Below are positions 7,966 through 18,649 of a DNA stretch of 64,000 nt, piece by piece. The DNA lies in contig CAZPHC010000018.1 of the NCBI GenBank assembly GCA_964586155.1, positions 1 through 64,000 on the forward strand, in the 5' to 3' direction. The notes under the pieces are model-generated. The model was not told where the DNA came from, searched no databases, and was given only the letters and a program-made list of their open reading frames with translations. Each line of letters begins with the position of its first letter. Position 1 is the first letter of the stretch. The stretch comes from SXNM01 sp964586155 (GTDB lineage Bacteria; Myxococcota_A; UBA9042). The translations under genes and the position numbers were made by a program.

Positions 7966-9233
7966 CGGCTCGGCAAGACTCCTGTGCGTTCCAGGCGGTC
8001 GAGCAGCCGGGTCAGCACCTCGACATGGTCCCGCGTCTCGTGGAATCCGAGGTCGCGCACGGCCTGATCGTCGTAGTGAACGTCCCAGGTGACGACCATC
8101 GCCTGGTTGAGGAAGGGCGTCGGCATCACGAGATCGAAGGCCAGCGGCGGCAGGCCGGCGCGTTGGCGCAGCGCGTCCCAGCGGGCCGCCGGGTCGTCGA
8201 GCAGGTCGTCGAGGGTGTGCGCGACCGCAGGCACCTGCCACTCCATGCCGAAGCGGGCCGCGATCGCGGGCCAGATCGTCGGCCAGCGCCACGCCGCGCC
8301 GTTGGTCAGCATCATGGCGCTGTCGTGCACCGCCGGCGTCGCGGCGGCCCAGCGCATCTGCGCGCCGATCAGCTCGGCGTCGACGGCGTCCCAGCGTGCG
8401 GCGAACGCGGCCTGGCCGCCCGGGAAGACCAGCGGCAGCCCGGCGTCACGCAGCAGCACCGCCCAGACGCCGATCGCGTTGACGATGTTGTAGGGCACGC
8501 CGGTCGCGGTGCCGAGGATGAAGTGCGGCCGGTGCAGGCTCCAGGTCCAACGGCTCTGATCCCGGGCGCGGCCGAGCAGCTGATCTTCGACGTCGAAGTA
8601 CCACGATCGGCCCGGATGGCGGGGCGAATCGGCGCGCTGGATCTCCGGGTATCCGGGCCAGAGCGTGCGGCCGAGGTGGACGCCGTGGGCGCGGCCGCCG
8701 GTCAGCACGGCCAGGTGGCGACGCCCGGACCAACCCTCGGCCTCATCGCGATCGAGCGCCTCGATCACCGAGCGCAGCATCGCGCCGCTCTGGCCCTGGT
8801 CGATCAAGCCGGCGCGGCGGTTGATCGCGTCGTAGTACCACCACGCCGAGAGCGGCAGCTTGTCGAGCAGCGGCACGATCGGCGCGATGCGCCGGACCAG
8901 CGCCTGCATCACGCGCGGGTGGATGTCGCCGTCGCCAGCGACGTGGCCGACGATCGGGTGGCGATGGGCGGCGTAGTAGATGTGGGTCGGCTGCGCCGAT
9001 CGGATCGCCGCCAGGACGCTCGCGGCGTCGAAGAGATCTGCGGCGACGGCGTCGACGCGGCCTTGCAGCTCGGCTGCGACGCGCCCCGAGCGCGAGAGCG
9101 TGACCACGGGCTCGTCGGTCGTAGCGAGAAGGTGGCGGACGATGCCGTCGCCGGCGACGCCGCTCGCCCCGATCACGAGGTGGCGGGCCCCCCCGGTGGC
9201 GGCCACGGCAGGGACTGGCGAGCCCAACGACAT
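7962..9233 (-). CDS. PRISE-like (progesterone 5-beta-reductase/iridoid synthase type) SDR protein
   Basis: This 423-residue Rossmann protein starts with an NAD(P)-binding loop (HLVIGASGVAGDGIVRHL). It carries recognisable PRISE blocks: LTGGRAHGVHLG where relatives have QTG-R-K-H-Y, SWYFDVEDQL where relatives have NFYY-x-LED, and WSLHRPHFILG where relatives have WSVHRPG-x-IFG. PRISE enzymes reduce 1,4-enones using a Lys and a Tyr in the first two blocks. By my alignment both are replaced here (Lys by Ala or Arg, Tyr by Phe), so the chemistry may differ. GGAGG five bases upstream fixes the start. It is divergent from another SDR gene. Confidence 0.75.
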   Translation of the reverse strand: MSLGSPVPAVAATGGARHLVIGASGVAGDGIVRHLLATTDEPVVTLSRSGRVAAELQGRVDAVAADLFDAASVLAAIRSAQPTHIYYAAHRHPIVGHVAGDGDIHPRVMQALVRRIAPIVPLLDKLPLSAWWYYDAINRRAGLIDQGQSGAMLRSVIEALDRDEAEGWSGRRHLAVLTGGRAHGVHLGRTLWPGYPEIQRADSPRHPGRSWYFDVEDQLLGRARDQSRWTWSLHRPHFILGTATGVPYNIVNAIGVWAVLLRDAGLPLVFPGGQAAFAARWDAVDAELIGAQMRWAAATPAVHDSAMMLTNGAAWRWPTIWPAIAARFGMEWQVPAVAHTLDDLLDDPAARWDALRQRAGLPPLAFDLVMPTPFLNQAMVVTWDVHYDDQAVRDLGFHETRDHVEVLTRLLDRLERTGVLPSR

Positions 9234-9292
9234 CGAGCCTCCGTCGACCGCGCCGTGGCGGCCCCGATGCGGGGTTCGGCGCGGGCGTCAGG

Positions 9293-9322
9293 GTGACACC
9301 GGTCGACGTTCCGCGCTACCGT
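9293..9322 (+). promoter_or_regulatory. Possible promoter of the extended SDR gene
   Basis: GTGACA (9293-9298) and TACCGT (9317-9322), separated by 18 bases, lie 30 bases before the ATG at 9353. The -35 match is good and the -10 match is poor. Confidence 0.3.
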
Positions 9323-9352
9323 GGGGCCCCGCTCCCCCGGGACGAGGTGCCG

Positions 9353-10386
9353 ATGACGATCGTGATCACGGGCGCTGCTGGCCACCTCGGTGGCAACCTG
9401 GTGCGGACCTTGCTGGAGCGCGGCGAGCGCGTCCGCGCCGTCGTCCATCGCGACACGCGCGGGCTGGCGGGCCTGGACGTCGAGACGGTCTCGGCCGACG
9501 TCACCGACCTCGCGTCGATCCGGGCCGCGTTGCAGGGCGCGTCGCTGATCTACCACCTGGCCGCGGTCATCTCGATCGACGGCGATCACGGCGGCCTGGT
9601 GACGCGGGTCAACGTCCAGGGCAGCGCCAACGTCGCCGAGGTCGCGCTCGAGCTGGGCGTGCGCATGGTGCACCTGAGCTCGATCCACGCGATGCAGCAG
9701 CGCCCCTTCGACCAGCCGATCGACGAGACGCGGGAGCGGGTGCCGTGGGGCGACATGCGTTGGCCGGCCTACGACCGGACCAAGGCCGAGGGCGAGCGCG
9801 CGGTGCGGCGGGCGATCGCGCGCGGCCTGGACGCGACCATCATCCACCCCACCGGCGTCATCGGCGGCCACGACTACAGCCCGTCGCGCTTGGGCAAGGT
9901 CTTCATCGACCTCTACCACCGCCGGCTGCCGTCGATCGTCGACGGCGGCTTCGATTGGGTCGACGTCCGCGACGTCGTCGCGGCGCTGCTGGCGGCGGCC
10001 GACCCGGCCCGCGGTCGCTGCGGCGAGAGCTACCTGCTGACGGGCAGCTGGCGCAGCGTGATCGAGCTGGCCGGGATCGCGGCGAGCATCACCGGCAAGG
10101 CGCCGCCGCGCTTCCATTCGCCGCTGTGGTTGGCCCACGTCGGCGCGCCGCTCATGACGGCGTGGGCGCGGATGCGCGGCACCGAGCCGCTCTACACCCT
10201 GGAGTCGCTCGAGGCGCTGCAGAGCAACCGCAACATGCGCAGCGACAAGGCCAAGGCGGACCTCGGCTTCCAGGCCCGTCCCTTCGAACAGAGCGTCTAC
10301 GACCTCTACGTCTGGCATCGCTCGGTCGGCAACATCCCGCGCGACGCCGAGCTGCGCGCGCCCGCCGGCAGCGACGAGACGGCCGC

Positions 10387-10390
<4 letters not shown>
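9353..10390 (+). CDS. NAD-dependent epimerase/dehydratase family protein (extended SDR)
   Basis: The gene encodes 345 residues. The cofactor loop TGAAGHLGGNL is at the very N-terminus, the active-site YDRTK (Y-x-x-x-K) is near residue 140 and LSSIHA supplies the serine. The C-terminal half resembles sugar epimerases, dihydroflavonol reductases and 3-beta-hydroxysteroid dehydrogenases. Substrate cannot be assigned. ATG 9353 follows GACGAGG and starts directly into the Rossmann fold. Its stop codon overlaps the stop codon of the convergent HtrA gene within the tetranucleotide CTAG. Confidence 0.85.
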
Positions 10391-11553
<1,163 letters not shown>

Positions 11554-11734
11554 GCGGGTGTCCTCCTGCTTGCAGCTTGCAGATTCGGACGGCCAGCGAC
11601 GCGGCGGCGGCTCGGGGGATCTCAGGGGGGATCGAACGCAGCCGCGTCGCTGCTCGTCGTCGGCACAACGCAGGGCGGCGGGTTTCGATTCCCACGCGCC
11701 CCCTGCGCGGGCGCACAGGCCCGTGGCCGCGCGA
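11554..11734. other. Gap upstream of the HtrA gene, no gene seen
   Basis: These 181 bases separate the HtrA start from the end of the histidine kinase gene. The stretch near 11676-11700 looks superficially like a tRNA T-arm but no cloverleaf can be built. No convincing promoter was identified by eye. Confidence 0.5.
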
Positions 11735-13360
11735 TCAGGGTGGCGTCGGCAGGTCGATCTCGAAGCGGGCGCCGCGCCCCGACGCCGGCACGCCGACCCG
11801 GACCACGCCACCGTGGCTGCGCACCGTCTCGCGCACGACGGCGAGGCCGACGCCGGTGCCCGTGGCCTTGGTCGTGAAGAACGGCTCGAAGACGCGCGCG
11901 CCGACGGCGGGATCGATGCCGGGCCCGTCGTCCTCGACGCCGACGCGGATCACGGGGCGGTCCTCGTCGTCGCGCGTGGCGGACACGTCCACCCGGACCT
12001 CGCCTCCCTGCGGCATCGCCTCCCAGGCGTTGCGCAGCAGGTTCCAGATCGCCTGGCGCAGCGGCCCTTCCTGGCCCTCGACCTCGCAGCCCATCGGCGC
12101 GTCGATGCGCACGCGCACCTGGCGCTGGCCGAGCTCGATGGCGGCGAAGTCGACGACGCGGCCGATCAACTCGCCGAGATCAACGCGCTCGAGTCCCTCG
12201 ACGGGCGGTCGGGCACGCTCGAGGTAGCGCTCGGTCACGTCGCGCAGACGCTCGATCTCCGCGCCGATCGCGGCCAGCAGCGCCGCGGCCTCCTCGGGGT
12301 CGCGGTTGCTGCCGGCGCGCAGCTCGTCGCCGAGCATCTCGGCGTTGAGGCCGATGGACGAGAGCGGGTTGCGGACCTCGTGGGCCATGCGCGCCGCCAG
12401 CTGGCCGACGGTCGCGAATTGCTCGGCGCGCGCCAGCTCCTCGCGGGCGATGGAGATCTGCTGCTCGCGGGCGGCGAGGGCGTCGGCCATGCGGTTGGTC
12501 TCTTCGGCCAGGGTGCGGATCTCTGCGGCGCCCGTGAGCTCGGCGCGGGCGCTGCGGTCGCCGCCGGCGAAGCGGCGGACGACGTCGGCCAGCGCCGCCA
12601 TGGGCCGCAAGGTCGCCAGCATCAGCAGCAGCACGACGACGCTGACGCCGAGCGCGACGCCGGAGGTGACGACGATGACGACGACGAGCTGGCCTTCGGT
12701 GCGTTCTGCGGCGGCGAAGCGCTCTTGCAGCGCGGCGTCGAGCTGGGCCTCGGCGCGGCCGATCGCGCCGTGGACGCGGCGCACGATGCGGCGGATCTCG
12801 ACCACCAGGCGCGCGGCGTCGTCGTAGCGTTTGTCGGCGACCGCGCGCTGCATGCCGCCGACGAGTTGGTCGAAGGCCGCGGCGTCGTGCGCCGGCGTGA
12901 CCGGATCGGGCAACATCGCGATCAGCTCGGGGCCACGACCGATGCGCATCGCCGCGTCGTTGGCCACCCGGGTCACGGCGAGCACGGCGCCGACGGCTGG
13001 CAGGGGCTCGGGCGGCGTGATCAGCACCCGCGCCAGCCGCGGCGGCCGGTCCGAGGCGCGCAGGCTGGCGATCTGGCCCAAGATCTTGTCCAGGCGCTGG
13101 TAGGGCCGGGCGTTCGGCACGAAGCGGGCGACCCACTCCATGTCGTGCGGCGCGGCGCGCGCCAGCGCCTCGTCGAAGCCGCGCAGCTCGAGGCCGTTGT
13201 CGCGCAGCGTGCCGAGCAGCGGCAGCGCCCGGCTGCGCAGCAGGCGCAGCTCGTGGCGCAGCGTGGCGACCGCGGCGGCGCCGTAGAGCGCCGTCGTGCC
13301 AAAACAGGCCACGACCACCGCAAAGCCCAGGAAGATTCGGGTCGAGAGGGAGAAGCGCAT
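11735..13360 (-). CDS. Orphan sensor histidine kinase
   Basis: The 541-residue protein has an N-terminal transmembrane helix (about 8-30), a helical extracytoplasmic sensor region, a second helix near 195-220 and a HAMP domain. The kinase core follows: H-box ARMAHEVRNPLSSIG with the phospho-accepting His, N-box NLLRNAWEAMPQGG, DDGPGIDP and FEPFFTTKATGTGVGLAVV. All catalytic boxes are intact. No response regulator is encoded nearby, so its partner is unknown. The ATG at 13360 precedes the first hydrophobic helix, but no strong ribosome binding site is visible. It is the last gene of a likely four-gene run and begins 74 bases after dinG. Confidence 0.9.
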   Translation of the reverse strand: MRFSLSTRIFLGFAVVVACFGTTALYGAAAVATLRHELRLLRSRALPLLGTLRDNGLELRGFDEALARAAPHDMEWVARFVPNARPYQRLDKILGQIASLRASDRPPRLARVLITPPEPLPAVGAVLAVTRVANDAAMRIGRGPELIAMLPDPVTPAHDAAAFDQLVGGMQRAVADKRYDDAARLVVEIRRIVRRVHGAIGRAEAQLDAALQERFAAAERTEGQLVVVIVVTSGVALGVSVVVLLLMLATLRPMAALADVVRRFAGGDRSARAELTGAAEIRTLAEETNRMADALAAREQQISIAREELARAEQFATVGQLAARMAHEVRNPLSSIGLNAEMLGDELRAGSNRDPEEAAALLAAIGAEIERLRDVTERYLERARPPVEGLERVDLGELIGRVVDFAAIELGQRQVRVRIDAPMGCEVEGQEGPLRQAIWNLLRNAWEAMPQGGEVRVDVSATRDDEDRPVIRVGVEDDGPGIDPAVGARVFEPFFTTKATGTGVGLAVVRETVRSHGGVVRVGVPASGRGARFEIDLPTPP

Positions 13361-13434
13361 CGCCAGCGCAGTGGAGCCCAGGGCCGCGGCCAACGCAAGC
13401 CGCGTCGGCGCGGATCGACGGGCCGTCCGGGCGA

Positions 13435-15426
13435 TCAGGCGCGCGGCACGGTCAGCGGTGCGTGGGCGAAGAAGGCCCGCACCTCGGCCAGATCGCGGGA
13501 TCGCCGGGCCGCGGGCAGCGCCGCGAGCAGCTGCCGGCCGTAGGGCTTGTTCGCCAGGCGCGGGTCGAGGATCGCGACCACGCCGCGGTCGTCGCCACGG
13601 CGGATCAGGCGGCCGAAGCCCTGGCGCAGCGCGATCGCGGCGCTCGGGATGCTCAGCTCGCGGAACGAGCTGCCGCCGTCGTTCTCGATCGCGGCGCCGC
13701 GCGCGGCGAACACGGGGTCGTCGGGCGGCGGGAAGGGGATCTTGTCGAGGATGACCAGGCGCAGCGCGTCGCCGGGCACATCGACGCCCTGCCAGAAGCC
13801 CATCGTCGCGAACAGCACGGCTGGCTGCTCCTGGCGGAAGCGGTCGAGCAGCGTGCCCCGCGCGTGCTGGCCTTGCAGCAGCGTCGTCAGGCCGAGCCGG
13901 CCCTCGAGACGGCGGTAGGCGTCCTGCATCTGGCGCACGCTCGAGAACAGCGCGAACGCGCCACCGCCAGAGGCGGCGACCAGGTCGCGGATCGTGGCTG
14001 CGACCACCTCGTCGCGGCGCGGCGCGAAGGGCTCGGGCAGCGAGGCGTCGACGTAGAGCATGGCCTGCCGCGGGTAGTCGAACGGGCCCTGCAGGCAGAG
14101 CGTCCGCACCTCGGGGTCGAGGCCGACGCGGCTGCGAAAGACCCGGAAATCCTCGCCGATCGCCAGGGTCGCCGAGCAGAAGACGCGGCGGGCCGGCTCG
14201 GCCAGAAGCGTCCGGCGCAGGATGCCCGAGACGCGCACCGGCTGGCTGCGCAGCGCGACCGAGCGGGCGCGGACCTCGACCCAGCGCACGACGTCGGCCG
14301 AGTCGCTGCGTGGCGCACAGACCTCCATCACGTCGGCCTCGAGCGTCTCGACCGACTCGCGCAGCTTGCCGAGCGTCGGCACGGCGACGACGTGGGCCGC
14401 GAGCGCGCTCCACAGGTCGCCGAGCTTGCCGATCAGGCGGTCGCGCCAGGGTCCGAGCGCCTGCTCCGCGGCCGGACCGATCGGCTGGTTCGGCGGCAGC
14501 GCGCGCGCGGTCTCGAAGAGCTGGCTGCTGGTCGCGTCGACGCCGCCGAGGGCGATGCGCGCGGGATCGGAGGGCGAGGCGGCCGCGGCGTCGAGGGCGG
14601 CGCCGAGGTCGGCGACCAGGCGCTCGAAGCGGCGGCTGCTGACGGCGCGGCCGAAGAAGCTGGCGACGACGTCCTCGAGCGCGTGGGCCTCGTCGATGAT
14701 GATGGCGTCGACGACCGGCAGCAGGCCGGCGCCATCCCAACGCTCGCGCACGGCGTAGTCGGCGAGCAGGACGTGGTGGTTGACGACGACCAGGTCGGCC
14801 TCGAGGGCGCGGCGGCGGGCGCGGACGACGAAGCAGTCGCGGATGAACGGGCAATCCGAGCCGAGGCAGGTATCGCTGGTGCTGGTGACGTCGGCCCAGA
14901 TCGGATCGTCCTCGGCGACGCCGTCGACGCCGGTGACGTCGCCGTCGAACGACGAACGCAGCGCCTTCGCCACCCGATCCAGCTGCCAACCCGTGACGCG
15001 GGCGCGGCCCAGCTTGCCGGCGACCAGGCGCTCGACCCGCTCGTGGCAGAGGTAGTTGGAGCGGCCCTTGAGCACCGCGACCTTTGCCGCCGAACCCGCC
15101 GCAGCCAACGCCAGCGGCAGATCGTGCTCGACGAGCTGGCTCTGCAGCTGGCGCGTCGCCGTGCTGATCACGGCCTTGCGGCCCGTGGCGACGATCGGCA
15201 GCAGGTAGGCCAGCGTCTTGCCCGTGCCGGTGCCGGCCTCGACCACGAGGTCGCCTTCGCCGTCGAGCGTGGCCGCGACCGCCTCCATCATGCGCAGCTG
15301 GTCCGAGCGCGGCTCGAAGTCGTCGCGGATCCGCCGCGCCCCTTCGAGCGCCAGGCGCCAGGGCGCGACCGCCTCGAGCGGCTCGGGGCCCGGATCCGCG
15401 ACGGACGCGGGCGGCGCCTGGCTCAA
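13435..15426 (-). CDS. dinG: DinG-family ATP-dependent DNA helicase (XPD-like, Fe-S)
   Basis: This 663-residue superfamily 2 helicase has Walker A EAGTGTGKT (63-71), a DEAH box (IIDEAHALEDV), and four cysteines between them (NYLC, DTC, SDC, RDC) in the arrangement that binds the 4Fe-4S cluster of XPD/DinG enzymes. The C-terminal helicase domain shows FCSATL, LFSSVRQM, FWQGVDVPG and QGFGRLIRR. These enzymes unwind 5'-tailed DNA, R-loops and DNA-RNA hybrids. I placed the start at TTG 15426, whose bases overlap the TGA of the upstream gene (TTGA), implying translational coupling. The true start could differ slightly. Confidence 0.9.
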   Translation of the reverse strand: MSQAPPASVADPGPEPLEAVAPWRLALEGARRIRDDFEPRSDQLRMMEAVAATLDGEGDLVVEAGTGTGKTLAYLLPIVATGRKAVISTATRQLQSQLVEHDLPLALAAAGSAAKVAVLKGRSNYLCHERVERLVAGKLGRARVTGWQLDRVAKALRSSFDGDVTGVDGVAEDDPIWADVTSTSDTCLGSDCPFIRDCFVVRARRRALEADLVVVNHHVLLADYAVRERWDGAGLLPVVDAIIIDEAHALEDVVASFFGRAVSSRRFERLVADLGAALDAAAASPSDPARIALGGVDATSSQLFETARALPPNQPIGPAAEQALGPWRDRLIGKLGDLWSALAAHVVAVPTLGKLRESVETLEADVMEVCAPRSDSADVVRWVEVRARSVALRSQPVRVSGILRRTLLAEPARRVFCSATLAIGEDFRVFRSRVGLDPEVRTLCLQGPFDYPRQAMLYVDASLPEPFAPRRDEVVAATIRDLVAASGGGAFALFSSVRQMQDAYRRLEGRLGLTTLLQGQHARGTLLDRFRQEQPAVLFATMGFWQGVDVPGDALRLVILDKIPFPPPDDPVFAARGAAIENDGGSSFRELSIPSAAIALRQGFGRLIRRGDDRGVVAILDPRLANKPYGRQLLAALPAARRSRDLAEVRAFFAHAPLTVPRA

Positions 15427-17123
15427 GGCGCGACCCCGGGCTCGACCTGGGGCCGGACGCTGCCGGGCGCGGGGGCGTCGTCGCCGAGGCCGTAGACGCG
15501 CACCGCGAGGCCGCCGAGGGCGCGGTGGCCGTCCTCGCGCAGGGTGTAGCCGGCGGCGCCGAGGCGCAGCTCGCAGGCCTGGGCCAGCAGCGGCGTGCTC
15601 GCGTCTGGCGCGTCGGCGGTCGCGAGGCCACCGAGGGCGGCGACGTCCCCGGCGAGCACCAGCGTCGGCGCGCGGGCCGCGATCGCGGCGTCGAGCGGGT
15701 CTTGCAAGGTCGCGAGGTCGGCGGCAGCGACGCGCAGGCGCTCGCTCGGCATCGTACCGGTGAGCTTCCAGCGCACGCGCAGCCCGGCGCGACCGACGAG
15801 CACCGCCTGGCCGGCGCTGCCGAGCTCCTCGGCGGCGTAGTGCGCGACCTTGCGCGGCGCGGTGCCGTCGACCGCGGCGGTGCCGTCGAGCAACGCCATG
15901 CCGCCGAGGCCGAGGATCGCCAGCGCCATCGCGATCAGCCGCAGCACCGAGCCGCGGGCACCCGCGCCGGCCTCGTCTTCGAGCAACGCCGGGCGCGAGC
16001 CGAGCGCGGCGAGCCCCAGGCCGAGCAGCAGCGCCATCGAGGGCCGCGCCATCCACACCGCGTCGATCACGAGATCGTCGGCCATCGGATCGCTGCCGAA
16101 CGCGGCGGCGACGGCCACGGCGCCGAGGCCCGGCAGCAGCAGCGGCATCCAATCACGCTCGCCCAACGACCGCGGCGCGGCAGCCACGGCGACGCCGAGC
16201 GTGCGCCAGCCGCCGAGGCCGCCGGCGTCGGCCGCGGGCGGCGCGTCGTGGACCGGATCTTCGCGCACAAGGCCACGCCACAGGCCGACCGCGGCGAGCA
16301 GCCAGAGCAGGCCGCCCGCGATCACGCGCCAGAGCGGCGCCTGGCCCAGCTCCGCGAGCTGCGCCCACGCCCCGACCGGGCCGCCGACCGAGAAGGCGCT
16401 CACGGCCGAGAGCGCCAGGCCCAGCGGCTCGCGGCCGGCTGCGCCGACGTCGCTGCCGACCCAGGCCGACAGCGCCGGCGGCAGCGGCCCGACCTGGCCG
16501 AGCAAGGCGAAGCGCGCGGCGACGCCCACGGCCGCGGCGCCGAGCCAGGCGCCCGCAGCGGCGGTCTTGACGTTGGTCATGGCCACCGCGCGCCAGGCCA
16601 TCCACAGCGCGCTCGGCAGCAGCAGCAGGGCAGCCGGCGTCAGCGCTGCAGCCGCGGCGAAGGCGACGGCGCTCAGCGTCGCACGCCGCAGCTCGCCACG
16701 GCGCAGGCCGACGCGAAGCTGCCAGAGCGCGATCAGGCCGAGCAGCGGCGCGGTGCCGGCGTCGACCCGCCAACCGAGCGCGAGGCCGAGGGGCGCCATG
16801 GCCGCGACCGCGCCGCCCAGCAGGCCGGCGATCGTGCCCCAGCCGGCGCCGCGGGCGAAGGCGATGACCGTCAGCACCAAGGCGAGGTCGGCCAGCATCG
16901 CCGGAGCACGCGCCACCGGCGCCAGGCCGCCGGTCAGGGCGGCGAAGGCCGCGGTCAGCTGGTGGCCGATCTCGACGACGCCGCCCGCGACCGGCGGCGG
17001 CAGCATCGCCGCGACCTCGCGCGCGGTCGGATCGAGCGAGAACATCGAAACCGCGCGCAGCGCGATGGTGGCGGCCGCGACCCGGACGACCAGGCGACGC
17101 ATGTCCTGCACGGCGACGATCAT
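15423..17123 (-). CDS. Polytopic membrane protein of unknown function
   Basis: The 566-residue protein has about ten or more hydrophobic segments across its first 420 residues, rich in Ala, Gly and Leu, followed by a soluble C-terminal domain of about 150 residues. The general layout recalls GT-C glycosyltransferases or PMT-like proteins, but no catalytic motif is clear, so no function is assigned. AGGAG six bases upstream fixes the ATG at 17123. It lies 18 bases after apaG and overlaps dinG by four bases, so the three are probably one transcript. Confidence 0.75.
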   Translation of the reverse strand: MIVAVQDMRRLVVRVAAATIALRAVSMFSLDPTAREVAAMLPPPVAGGVVEIGHQLTAAFAALTGGLAPVARAPAMLADLALVLTVIAFARGAGWGTIAGLLGGAVAAMAPLGLALGWRVDAGTAPLLGLIALWQLRVGLRRGELRRATLSAVAFAAAAALTPAALLLLPSALWMAWRAVAMTNVKTAAAGAWLGAAAVGVAARFALLGQVGPLPPALSAWVGSDVGAAGREPLGLALSAVSAFSVGGPVGAWAQLAELGQAPLWRVIAGGLLWLLAAVGLWRGLVREDPVHDAPPAADAGGLGGWRTLGVAVAAAPRSLGERDWMPLLLPGLGAVAVAAAFGSDPMADDLVIDAVWMARPSMALLLGLGLAALGSRPALLEDEAGAGARGSVLRLIAMALAILGLGGMALLDGTAAVDGTAPRKVAHYAAEELGSAGQAVLVGRAGLRVRWKLTGTMPSERLRVAAADLATLQDPLDAAIAARAPTLVLAGDVAALGGLATADAPDASTPLLAQACELRLGAAGYTLREDGHRALGGLAVRVYGLGDDAPAPGSVRPQVEPGVAP

Positions 17124-17141
17124 CGACGGACTCCTTGGGCC

Positions 17142-17522
17142 TCAGTTGACCAGCATCGGGTCGATCAACGCGAATTCGCCGATCTCGGCCTCGAAGAGCT
17201 CGCCGCCCTCGGTCGCCATCGTGTAGCTGCCCTGCATCGAGCCGAAGGGGGTGTCGAGCGGGCAGGCCGAGACGTAGTGGAATTGCTGGCCGGGTTGCAG
17301 CGTCGGCTGCTCGCCGACGACGCCGGCGCCGCGCACGGTCTCGAGCCGGCCGTTGGCGTTGCGGATGTTCCAGGTCCGCGCCAGCAGTTGCACGGTCTGG
17401 TCGCCGTCGTTGGCGATCGTGACCTCGTAGGCGAAGAACCACGCCTCGGGCGGGTTGCTGCGCTCGGGCACGAGGCGGGCGCGGACGTCGACGCGGACGC
17501 CGCGGGTCGTGGTGCTCGACAT
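17142..17522 (-). CDS. apaG: ApaG family protein
   Basis: The 126-residue, single-domain protein matches ApaG over its full length. Visible family features are RNPPEAWFFAYEVTI-type text near 20-35 (here RSNPPEAWFFAYEV), LLARTWNI with following NGR, GEQPTLQPGQQFHYVSACPL and GSMQGSYTM. The fold is a fibronectin-like beta-sandwich. The cellular role is poorly defined; in enterobacteria it is linked to Co2+ resistance and Ap4A metabolism. AGGAGG nine bases upstream supports the start. It leads the apaG / membrane protein / dinG / histidine kinase run. Confidence 0.92.
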   Translation of the reverse strand: MSSTTTRGVRVDVRARLVPERSNPPEAWFFAYEVTIANDGDQTVQLLARTWNIRNANGRLETVRGAGVVGEQPTLQPGQQFHYVSACPLDTPFGSMQGSYTMATEGGELFEAEIGEFALIDPMLVN

Positions 17523-17746
17523 GCTCAACTGCCTCCTGGGGCGCGTGGGCGCTGCGATGCGGCGCGGGGGATCGCGACGGCGCCGCGAGCCTGCCAGAGC
17601 GCCGGAGCGTTGCAAACACGGCCAGGCCGGCGAGCGAGGCTTGCGCGGCCACCAGCCACGTCAGTACGGTAGCGCGCGAGCCGGGCAGGCGCGCCTGCGC
17701 GTGCGGCGAGGGCAACGTCGACACGCCAGGATCGAAGGAGGGGCCG

Positions 17747-18625
17747 ATGTCCCAGGTGCCAGCGCGACGCTTCGGCCAGGTCGCGCACGTCAATGTGCCG
17801 ACCGCGTTGTGGCGTGATCTCTACGTGCGCCTGATCGGCGGCCCGTGGCGGCGGCTGCTCGGCTTGATGGTCACGGCCTATGTGGTCGGCAACATGGCGT
17901 TCGCCGGCCTGTATCTGCTCGGCGGCGACTGCATCGCCGGCGCCGAGCCGGGCTCGTTCGCCGACGCGTTCCACTTCAGCGTCCAGACGATGGCCACGAT
18001 CGGCTACGGCGGCATGACGCCGCGCGGCCATTACGCCAACACCCTGGTCGCCATCGAGGCGTTGTGCGGCCTGCTGGGCTTTTCGCTCGCCACCAGCCTC
18101 TCGTTCGCCAAGCTGGCGCGCCCGACCGCCAACATCGTCTTCTCGCGGGTCGCCGTGATCTGCCAGCACCACGGCAAGCCGACGCTGATGTTCCGCGCCG
18201 CCAACGCGCGCGGCAACGACGTGCTCGAGGCCTCGATGCGGGTGGCGCTGCTCAAGACCGAGACCAGCGTCGAGGGCCAGCAGATGCGCCGGATGCACGA
18301 GCTGAAGCTGGTGCGCCACAGCAGCCCGATCTTCCTGCTGTCGTGGACGGCGATGCACACCATCGACGAGACCAGCCCGCTCTGGGGCATCGACGCCGCC
18401 GCGTTCGCCGCGGACCACATGGTGCTCGTCGTGACCTTGACCGGCCTGGACGGCACGATGATGCAGACCGTGCACGCGCGCACCGCCTACCATCACGACG
18501 AGCTGCGCTTCGGCGAGACCCTGGTCGACGTGATGACGACCCGCGGCGACGGCACCGTCGTGCTCGACCACGCGCGCTTCCACGACACGCAGCCGCAGCG
18601 TCCCGCCCACGTCGCCGCGGCCTGA
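17747..18625 (+). CDS. Inward-rectifier (KirBac-type) potassium channel
   Basis: The 292-residue protein has the Kir layout. An amphipathic N-terminal helix is followed by an outer helix (about 38-58), a pore helix and the selectivity filter TIGYGG (84-89), an inner helix (about 97-120) and a C-terminal cytoplasmic beta domain. That domain includes LMFRAANARGNDVLEASMRV, close to the N-R-R/I/G-N pattern of KirBac, and WTAMHTIDETSPLWG. It should form a tetrameric K+ channel in the inner membrane. GGAGG lies just upstream of the ATG. It is divergent from apaG with 224 bases between. Confidence 0.93.
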   Translation: MSQVPARRFGQVAHVNVPTALWRDLYVRLIGGPWRRLLGLMVTAYVVGNMAFAGLYLLGGDCIAGAEPGSFADAFHFSVQTMATIGYGGMTPRGHYANTLVAIEALCGLLGFSLATSLSFAKLARPTANIVFSRVAVICQHHGKPTLMFRAANARGNDVLEASMRVALLKTETSVEGQQMRRMHELKLVRHSSPIFLLSWTAMHTIDETSPLWGIDAAAFAADHMVLVVTLTGLDGTMMQTVHARTAYHHDELRFGETLVDVMTTRGDGTVVLDHARFHDTQPQRPAHVAAA

Positions 18626-18649
18626 GCGCGCAGGGCCCGGACGGCGGCG

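Noticed and set aside
11676..11700. tRNA T-arm-like sequence (GGTTTCGATTCCC)
   Set aside because: The surrounding bases cannot form an acceptor stem, D-arm or anticodon arm on either strand, and the T-stem has a mismatch.
13361..15631. A frame joining the histidine kinase to a long N-terminal part
   Set aside because: The added part lies over dinG in another frame and is Arg/Ala-rich noise; the kinase starts at its first transmembrane helix.
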